DNA of 64,000 nt from positions 2,356,001 through 2,420,000 of the forward strand of contig NZ_CP080383.1 of assembly GCF_019443325.1 (NCBI RefSeq), in the 5' to 3' direction. The stretch's first letter is position 1, and each line of letters starts with the position of its first letter. This stretch comes from Cryobacterium sp. PAMC25264 (GTDB lineage Bacteria > Actinomycetota > Actinomycetes > Actinomycetales > Microbacteriaceae). Positions 57,835-64,000 of this stretch are shown piece after piece. A program made the translations under genes and the position numbers. The notes beneath the pieces are model-generated. The model was given only the letters and a program-made list of their open reading frames with translations, had not been told where the DNA came from and did not search any database.

Positions 57835-59541
57835 GTGACGCTTCCCGCCGCATCCACCTACCGCACCCTCGCGGACTCCGACGACCTCTGGTGGCGAAGC
57901 GCTGTCATCTATCAGGTCTACGTGCGCAGCTTCAGCGACGACAACGGAGACGGCACCGGCGACCTCGCCGGCGTTCGCAGCCGACTCGGCTATCTCAAGC
58001 AGCTCGGCGTCGATGCGCTCTGGTTCAACCCCTGGTATCCGTCGCCCCTGGCCGACGGTGGTTACGATGTCTCGGACTACCGGAGCATCCACCCGTCTTT
58101 CGGCACCCTGGGTGAAGCCGAAGCGCTCATTCAGGATGCGCTCGCGCTCGGCATCCGCACGATCATCGACGTCGTCCCCAACCACGTCTCCGACCAGCAC
58201 CCGTGGTTCCAGGCCGCCCTGGCCGCCGGGCCGGGCTCCCCGGAGCGCGAACGTTTCTGGTTCCGTCCCGGCCGCGGCCCCGACGGAGACGAACCGCCCA
58301 CCCGTTGGCCCTCGAACTTCGCCGGCGACACCTGGACCCGAACCGTCAACCCCGACGGCAGCCCCGGCGAGTGGTACCTGCACCTGTTCACCCCCGAACA
58401 ACCCGATCTCAACTGGACCCACCCGGACGTGCACCGCGAGCACGAGGACATCCTCAAATTCTGGTTCGATCGAGGCGTTGCCGGGGTCCGCATCGACTCG
58501 GCCGCCCTTCTGGTGAAGGATGCGAACCTGCCCGAGGTTCCGCTGACTCCCGCTCCCGGTGAGCACCCCAACACCGACCGCGACGAACTCCACGACATCT
58601 ACCGCAGTTGGCGTGCCATCGCGGACTCCTATGAGGGCACCAGGGTGCTCGTCGGCGAAATCTGGTTGCCCGACGTGGAGCGCTTCGCCCGCTACCTGCG
58701 TCCGGACGAGCTGCACACCGCCTTCAACTTCGATTTCCTGGCCCGCCCCTGGAACGCGGCCGAGCTTCACGAATCGATCGAGACCACCCTCTCCGCTCAC
58801 GCCCCCGTCGGTGCTCCGAGCACATGGGTGCTCTCCAACCACGACGTCACCCGGCCGGTCACCCGCTATGGACGTGAGGACACCACGTTCGCCTTCGCCA
58901 GCAAACGGGCCGGCACCCCGACGGACCTGGCGCTGGGGCTCCGCCGATCCCGAGCCGCGGCGTTGATCACCGCAGCGCTGCCCGGCTCGCTCTACATCTA
59001 CCAAGGCGATGAGCTCGGCCTGCCGGAGGTGGAGGACATCCCCGCTGAACTCCTGCAGGACCCGATGCATTTCCGGTCTCTCGGCATCGATCCCGGCCGT
59101 GACGGATGCCGGGTACCGCTCCCCTGGTCCGGCACCGCGCCGCCCTTCGGCTTCAGCCCCGCCAACGCGTCGACCTCGCCCTGGCTCCCGCAGCCGATCG
59201 GGTGGCGGGAGCTGACGGCCGAGGCCCAGCAGTCCGATCCGACGTCCATGCTGCGGCTGTACCAGAGCGCCCTGCGCATCCGGGCCGAGGAGCCCGACCT
59301 CGGCGACGGCCGGTTCGCCTGGCTGAGCGGAGCCCCCGACGTGCTCACCTTCACCCGCGGCGACACCTTCCTCCTGGTAGCCAACCTGTCGGCGCACCCG
59401 GTCGACCTCCCCGACCACCAGCGTGTCCTGCTCACGAGCGAGACGCTCGTCAACGGAATGCTGCCCTCTGACTCCACGGCCTGGCTCGAGGTCCTTCCCA
59501 GCGCCACCGAGAACTCCGACCGTCCTCATCACTCGGCCTGA
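57835..59541 (+). CDS. GH13 alpha-glucosidase / alpha-amylase-family enzyme
   Basis: 568 aa from GTG 57835 (a TTG 18 bp upstream is also open; neither has a strong ribosome site). GH13 motifs are clear: DVVPNHVSDQHPWF (region I), GVRIDSAALLV with the nucleophile Asp (II), VGEIWLPD with the acid/base Glu (III), WVLSNHDVTRPVTRYG (IV). The domain order and RFWFRPGRGPDGDEPPTRWPSNF match alpha-glucosidase-type (e.g. maltase, oligo-1,6-glucosidase) members. No signal peptide, so it acts in the cytoplasm on imported alpha-glucosides. First gene after the LacI regulator. Confidence 0.92.
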   Translation: MTLPAASTYRTLADSDDLWWRSAVIYQVYVRSFSDDNGDGTGDLAGVRSRLGYLKQLGVDALWFNPWYPSPLADGGYDVSDYRSIHPSFGTLGEAEALIQDALALGIRTIIDVVPNHVSDQHPWFQAALAAGPGSPERERFWFRPGRGPDGDEPPTRWPSNFAGDTWTRTVNPDGSPGEWYLHLFTPEQPDLNWTHPDVHREHEDILKFWFDRGVAGVRIDSAALLVKDANLPEVPLTPAPGEHPNTDRDELHDIYRSWRAIADSYEGTRVLVGEIWLPDVERFARYLRPDELHTAFNFDFLARPWNAAELHESIETTLSAHAPVGAPSTWVLSNHDVTRPVTRYGREDTTFAFASKRAGTPTDLALGLRRSRAAALITAALPGSLYIYQGDELGLPEVEDIPAELLQDPMHFRSLGIDPGRDGCRVPLPWSGTAPPFGFSPANASTSPWLPQPIGWRELTAEAQQSDPTSMLRLYQSALRIRAEEPDLGDGRFAWLSGAPDVLTFTRGDTFLLVANLSAHPVDLPDHQRVLLTSETLVNGMLPSDSTAWLEVLPSATENSDRPHHSA

Positions 59542-59583
59542 GCCACCTGCACATCCTCACTCACATTACGAAAGGCACGGACA

Positions 59584-60953
59584 ATGAAGTCACCAGCAAA
59601 GATCGTCACCCTTGTTGCGGTCACACTCGCGGGAGTCGGGCTGCTGTCCAGCTGCGCCGCCGACGCGGCCGATAGCGACGGCACGACCACCATCAAGGTG
59701 GTCAGCCTCATCCCCGGCACCGAGCAGGCCGCGTTCGATGCGTTCGACGCCCAGGTCGCCCAGTTCGAAAAAGCCAACCCCGACATCAACGTCGAGGGCG
59801 TCGAGTATGAGTGGAGCGCGCCGACGTTTGCCGCACAGCTGGCCGGCGGCACCCTTCCCGACGTGTTCCGCATCCCGCTCACCGACGCCAAGACCCTGAT
59901 CGCCAACGGTCAACTCGCCGACATGACCGAGCAGGTGGAAGCGCTCCCCTACTTCGACACCTTCAACCCCAGCGTGCTCAGCAACGCACAGGATGCCGAC
60001 GGCAACATCTTCGGCGTGCCGCGCGAGGCGTACGGAATGGGTCTGCAGTACAACCGGGCACTCTTCGAAGAGGCCGGTCTGGACCCGAACGCCCCGCCCA
60101 CCACCTGGGAGGAAGTGCGGGAGGACGCCAAGATCATCTCCGAGAAGACCGGCCAGGCCGGCTACATGCAGATGACCCAGAGCAACACCGGCGGCTGGCA
60201 GCTGACCGCGGCCACGGTGGCCCGCGGCGGCAGCATGGAAGAGGTCGCTTCCGACGGCACGGTCACGGTGACGGCCGACAACTCGGCCACCAAGGAAGCC
60301 CTGGAGTACCTGAAGGACCTGCGCTGGACCGACAACTCTATGGGCAGCAACTTCCTCTACGACTGGGGCACCATCAACCAGGCGTTCGCCGCCGGCCAGA
60401 TCGGCATGTACACCGGCGGATCGGACCTGTTCACCTCGCTCACCGGGAGAGCAACATGGATGCGGCCGACTACGGCCTCACCGCAATTCCGCTGACGGAT
60501 GCGAAAGGCGCGGGCGTACTCGGCGGCGGAACACTCAATGTTGTCAACGTGAAGGCCGACGACGCTGTGAAGGACGCGGCCATGAAGTGGATCGCCTTCT
60601 ATGACCTCAACAAGCTGGTCGACAAGGACGCCGCTCTCCAAGATGCCAAGACCCTGGCCGACACCGACCAGGCCGTGGGAACCCCCGCGCTGCCCGTTTT
60701 TGATCAGGCCACCCTTGACCAGTCCCGTGAATGGGTGAAGGACTACATCAACGTGCCCCAGGACCAGGTGGCGTACTTCGCCGAAGGCAACGTGGGCCGC
60801 ACCATCGTGGGCGAGCCGTCCTCGCACACGCAGGAACTCTACGGCGCTCTCGACACCGCCGTGCAGTCCGTGCTGACCGACAAGAACGCTGACATCGACG
60901 CCCTGCTGGAGACCGTCAACAAGACCATCCAGCCCCTGGTCGACGCCGATTGA
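59584..60953 (+). CDS. Family 1 sugar-binding lipoprotein (one frameshift)
   Basis: The frame from ATG 59584 gives a normal signal (LLSSC lipobox at Cys24) and family 1 sugar-binding features (TTIKVVSLIPGTEQAAFDAFDAQVAQFEKANPDINVEGVEYEW, AQLAGGTLPDVFRIP, PPTTWEEVREDAKII) up to LFTSLT. The rest (ESNMDAADYGLTAIPLTDAKGAGVLGGGTLNVV...) lies in another frame to TGA at 60951. One more C in the CACCGGG at about 60446-60452 restores LTRESNMDAADYG, giving a 456-aa protein. Binds the sugar for the two permeases downstream. Real mutation or sequence error undecided. Confidence 0.88.
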
Positions 60954-60979
60954 CCCGCATTCTCTGAAAGATCCGATTT

Positions 60980-61010
60980 GACCGGCGGGGATGCCGCATC
61001 CCCGCCGGTC
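60980..61010 (+). terminator. Hairpin between sugar-binding and permease genes
   Basis: GACCGGCGGGGATG (60980-60993) pairs perfectly with CATCCCCGCCGGTC (60997-61010). Very stable, without T-tract; probably trims or protects the 3' end of the binding-protein message within the operon. Confidence 0.65.
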
Positions 61011-61089
61011 GCACCGGCAACGCTCCTCTCTCCGGAGCATTCGCACGCTCCCCACCTTCTTCGGCCCACCCCGCTCACGAAAGACGACC

Positions 61090-62061
61090 ATGACCACACT
61101 GGATGAACGCCCCTCGGTAGTGGATCCGCCCCGACCGTCTGCGCCCGTGCGCCAACGACGCCGACCGTCCAATCCGCGCACCTGGCTGCGCAATGGCGGA
61201 CTCAGCAACTTCCTGTTCCTGGTGCCCATGTTGCTGATCTTCGGCATCTTCTCCTGGTACCCCATCGTGCAGTCCTTCGTGATGAGCTTCCAGAAGACCA
61301 ATCTCGTCACCGCGCCGAGCTTCGTGGGGCTGGACAACTTCGTCAAGGTGTTGCACGACCCGCTTTTCTTCACGGCGGTGCAGAACACGGCCTGGTTCGC
61401 TGTTCTCGCCCTCCTCTTCGGCTATCCGATCCCGCTCATCGCCGCAGTTCTCATGAGCGAGGTGCGCCGGGCCAAAGGCCTGTTCAGCGCCTTGGCGTAT
61501 TTGCCTGTCGTGGTGCCGCCGGTCGTGGCCGTACTGCTCTGGAAATTCTTCTACGACGCCAGCCCCACCGGGGTCTTCAACAGCCTTCTCGCCATCGTGG
61601 GCATCGGCCCGCAGCCGTGGATCCAAAGCATCACCGCGGCCATGCCCTCCCTGGTGCTCGAGGCCACCTGGGCCGGTGCCGGCGGCACCATCATCATCTA
61701 CCTCGCCGCACTCACCGGCGTGGCACCGGAGCTCTACGACGCGGCCGAGGTGGACGGCGCCTCCATCTGGCAGAAGATCTGGCACATCACCCTGCCGCAG
61801 CTGCGCGGCATCCTGCTCATCACCCTGATTCTGCAGGTCATCGGCACGGCCCAGGTGTTCCTCGAACCGTTCCTCTTCACGGCGGGCGGGCCGGCGAACT
61901 CGACCATCACCGTGTTACTCCTGATTTACCGTTACGCCTTCCAAAACAGTCTCGGCGGTGACTACGGCGCCGCCACAGCACTGAGCCTCATGCTCGCGCT
62001 CTTCCTCGCCGTCCTGTCCGTGGTGTACTTCCGCCTCACCAAGTCCTGGAGCCAGAATTGA
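61090..62061 (+). CDS. MalF-type sugar ABC permease
   Basis: 323 aa from ATG 61090. Long basic cytoplasmic N-terminus (residues 1-35), then six membrane segments. MalF-type signatures: FVGLDNFVKVLHDPLFFTAVQNTAWF, and the EAA loop LYDAAEVDGASIWQKIWHITLPQLRGI. It pairs with the following MalG-type protein; their ends overlap (TTGA). Confidence 0.93.
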   Translation: MTTLDERPSVVDPPRPSAPVRQRRRPSNPRTWLRNGGLSNFLFLVPMLLIFGIFSWYPIVQSFVMSFQKTNLVTAPSFVGLDNFVKVLHDPLFFTAVQNTAWFAVLALLFGYPIPLIAAVLMSEVRRAKGLFSALAYLPVVVPPVVAVLLWKFFYDASPTGVFNSLLAIVGIGPQPWIQSITAAMPSLVLEATWAGAGGTIIIYLAALTGVAPELYDAAEVDGASIWQKIWHITLPQLRGILLITLILQVIGTAQVFLEPFLFTAGGPANSTITVLLLIYRYAFQNSLGGDYGAATALSLMLALFLAVLSVVYFRLTKSWSQN

Positions 62062-62960
62062 GAAAGCCAAAGATCCAGGATCCCGAAGACCGCGGGATCG
62101 TCTCCGTCGCCGACTGGACCAAGCCGCGCATCCGCCGTACCATGCGCGCCAGTCACGCCGTACTCCTTGTCGTGCTGGCGGTGTCAGGGTTGGGCCCGTT
62201 GCTCTGGCTCGGCAAAGCCGCACTCACGCCCACGCAAGACACTCTGCGCACACCGTTGGCCATCTTCCCCAACGGCATCGAGTGGCAGAATGTGGTCACC
62301 GCGTGGTCCACCATCCACCTCGACGTGCAGTTCGCCAACACGCTGTGGGTGGCGGCCGGCTCATGGGCCGTGCAGATCGTCGTGGCGACCACGGCCGGCT
62401 ATGCCCTCTCGATCCTGCGGCCCAAGTACGCCGGCGTGCTCAATGCCCTCGTGCTCGGCACCCTGTTCGTGCCGAGCGTCGTGCTGCTGGTGCCGCTGTA
62501 CCTGACGGTGCTCGACGTGCCCTTCCTGGGGATCTCGCTCATCAACACGTTCTGGGCCGTGTGGCTGCCCGCCGGCGCCAGCGCGTTCAACGTGCTGCTC
62601 GTCAAGCGATTCTTCGACAATCTGCCGCGAGAGGTCTTCGAGGCCGCACGAACTGACGGCGCGACCTCATTCCGGTTGTTCTGGTCGATCGTGCTCCCCA
62701 TGTCCAAGCCGATCGTGGGAGTCGTCTCGGTGTTCGCGATCATCGCGGCCTGGAAGGATTTCCTCTGGCCGTCGCTCGTTCTGATCGACCCGATGGTTCA
62801 ACCGCTCTCGGTACGGCTCCCCGCGCTGCAGCAGAGTATCGAACTCGGGGTGTACCTCGCGGCTCTCGCAATCTCCAGCATCATCCCGATCCTGTTGTTC
62901 CTGGTCTTCCAACGCATGTTCCTGCGCGGCGCCGGGCTGGGCGGAGCTGTCAAGGGGTAG
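62058..62960 (+). CDS. MalG-type sugar ABC permease
   Basis: 300 aa from TTG 62058, overlapping the previous stop. Six membrane segments; the EAA loop VFEAARTDGATSFRLFWSIVLPMSKPI and the segment VQFANTLWVAAGSWAVQIVVATTAGYALSIL match MalG-type permeases. No ATPase gene follows within the window, so energy probably comes from a shared MsiK-like ATPase elsewhere in the genome, as is usual in actinobacteria. Confidence 0.92.
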   Translation: MRKPKIQDPEDRGIVSVADWTKPRIRRTMRASHAVLLVVLAVSGLGPLLWLGKAALTPTQDTLRTPLAIFPNGIEWQNVVTAWSTIHLDVQFANTLWVAAGSWAVQIVVATTAGYALSILRPKYAGVLNALVLGTLFVPSVVLLVPLYLTVLDVPFLGISLINTFWAVWLPAGASAFNVLLVKRFFDNLPREVFEAARTDGATSFRLFWSIVLPMSKPIVGVVSVFAIIAAWKDFLWPSLVLIDPMVQPLSVRLPALQQSIELGVYLAALAISSIIPILLFLVFQRMFLRGAGLGGAVKG

Positions 62961-62967
62961 CAGCCGG

Positions 62968-63654
62968 CTAGCTCGGCTTGACGGCCTTGATGATGGCGCC
63001 GTGCATCTGCGGCGCCACCTCGTGGGTGAACTCCACGCCGACGTCGGTGAAACCCGCCGTTCCCAGCGCCACCCGGTACTCCTGATCGGAAAGCGCTCCG
63101 GCGATGCAGCCCGCATACGAGCCCCGCTCAATGCGCTCGGCCTCGCTGAGCTGGTTCTCGGCCACCACATCGGAGAGACCGAGGCGTCCGCCCGGTGCGA
63201 GCACCCGGAACATCTCGCGGGCGACGGCGTTCTTGTCGGCCGAGAGGTTGATCACGCAGTTGGAGATGATCACGTTCACCGTCGCATCCGGCAGCGGGAT
63301 CTCTTCGATGAAGCCCTTGAGGAACTCGACGTTCGTGGCGCCGGCCTTGGCGGCGTTCGCGCGAGCCAGGGCCAGCATCTCGTCGGTCATGTCGAGGCCG
63401 TAGGCGAATCCGGTTGGGCCCACCCTACGGGCCGAGAGCAGCACATCGATGCCGCCGCCGGAGCCGAGGTCGAGCACCGTCTCGCCGGGCAGCAGGTCGG
63501 CCACGGCGGTGGGGTTGCAGCAGCCGCCCCCTCCGGACAAATGGTCCCGGTGCGCCGGGACCTTTTGTCCGCAGCGGGACCTGTTGCGGCAACCCTTCGC
63601 GTGCGAACGCCAGCGCCCCGTCCGCCCGGCACCATCCCGGCGGCGAGAGCGCAC
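62968..63654 (-). pseudogene. Arsenite methyltransferase (ArsM) lacking its N-terminus
   Basis: The part ending at 62968 is a clear ArsM catalytic region: [59 protein letters not shown], then SNCVINLSADKN and GSYAGCIAGAL with two of the conserved Cys. In normal ArsM about 70 residues precede NPTA, including a Cys pair. Here the homology ends at the 36-nt hairpin (63535-63570), beyond which the open frame to ATG 63654 is Arg-rich and unlike ArsM. So the gene is probably truncated and inactive; translation could still start inside the repeat. Confidence 0.75.
63535..63570. repeat. 36-nt hairpin repeat, family 3 copy 2
   Basis: GGACAAATGGTCCCGG-TGCG-CCGGGACCTTTTGTCC forms a stem of about 15 bp. 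Same length, same core and same loop as the copy at 50374-50409. It lies exactly where arsM homology ends. Confidence 0.75.
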
Positions 63655-63710
63655 CGCAGTGGGCCGTACACTGAGCCATCGAGACCAGCAGCAGCGAGAG
63701 GACCAGCGGT

Positions 63711-64000
63711 ATGACGGACATCGGAGCCACCGGGCGCATCCAGCCCGAGTCGACCGAGCACGCCATGCTGCGCGCCCTCGGCGAGCGCCTCGGCGTCGGC
63801 GTCGAGTCGCGTACCCTCACGGTTCCGGGCGGACTGCGCGTCGAGGTGGAGGGAATCGACCCCGCCGCGAGCGTGCTCGTACAGCTCGTGGCCAACACGG
63901 GCACCCCTAAGTCCTCGCATCGCAACAAGGCCATCGCCGACATGCTCAAGCTGGTCTGGCTGCGGGGCGTGCTACCGACGCGGCCGCGCCTGGTCATCTG
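63711..64000 (+). CDS. Hypothetical protein, 5' part
   Basis: The frame is open from ATG 63711 to the window end (96 codons). The sequence ([70 protein letters not shown]) shows an alpha/beta pattern like a nuclease- or DNA-related domain (Glu/Asp strand pair followed by [14 protein letters not shown] helix), but no family could be named. The start is placed where GAGAGGA precedes the ATG. Confidence 0.55.
   Translation, partial: MTDIGATGRIQPESTEHAMLRALGERLGVGVESRTLTVPGGLRVEVEGIDPAASVLVQLVANTGTPKSSHRNKAIADMLKLVWLRGVLPTRPRLVI

Noticed and set aside
1..64000. tRNA, rRNA or phage genes
   Set aside because: No cloverleaf with a T-loop GGTTCGAATCC-type core, no rRNA-like stretch and no phage structural genes were seen; a tRNAscan-type search was not possible here.

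Overview
The window comes from a high-GC Gram-positive actinobacterium. Supporting signs are the strong GC bias, GTG/TTG starts, many 4-bp overlaps in operons, an F420-type (LLM) oxidoreductase, DUF2510 and YafY/WYL proteins, and a DtxR-type iron box. Frequent use of GGATGC/GCATCC words suggests a Microbacteriaceae member (Cryobacterium/Leifsonia-like), but the genus cannot be fixed from sequence alone. Most of the window is accessory: uptake and catabolic operons, one- and two-component regulators, and membrane proteins of unknown role. No tRNA, rRNA, CRISPR array or phage block was seen.

Layout. 1-534: 3' end of a GH51 arabinofuranosidase. 647-10045: an Opp/Dpp-type transporter operon with a cytosine-deaminase-like amidohydrolase and an ornithine-cyclodeaminase-like reductase, a divergent FCD/GntR regulator, and a DszC/acyl-CoA-dehydrogenase-like flavoenzyme. 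10177-18652: a second Opp-type importer in one operon with a GH3 beta-glucosidase, under a divergent TetR regulator. 18718-20625: HNH protein, YafY regulator and divergent hydrolase. 20711-22268: an IS3-family element inserted at the centre of a palindromic repeat. 22519-31635: DUF1579-like protein, heme-oxygenase-like iron enzyme plus CDGSH protein, GntR(YtrA)/membrane pair, hydrolase-kinase-response regulator operon, haloperoxidase-like hydrolase. 31857-37849: HAD phosphatase plus F420 enzyme, then an iron-regulated siderophore ABC transporter. 38371-46935: CorA, VOC, several membrane proteins (including a J-domain membrane protein and two paralogues at 26339 and 40431), and a GGDEF-EAL protein. 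47233-56596: reductase, a decaying LLM oxidoreductase gene, NERD protein, VOC-HxlR pair, GntR-MFS pair, two flavin reductases, hydrolase. 56665-62960: LacI-regulated alpha-glucosidase with a sugar ABC importer lacking its own ATPase. 62968-64000: truncated ArsM and the start of an unknown gene.

Three kinds of structure are not explained by genes. (1) Five copies of a ~70-nt intergenic hairpin family whose arms vary but align in length. (2) A second palindromic repeat family with a TATA centre, one copy split by the IS3 element, and a third 36-nt hairpin family, one copy of which sits where arsM loses its 5' part. (3) Four otherwise normal genes each broken by one missing base, usually in a short G/C run; this pattern fits sequence indel errors at least as well as real decay, whereas the LLM gene at 48008-48594 shows true multi-step decay including expansion of a hexanucleotide repeat.
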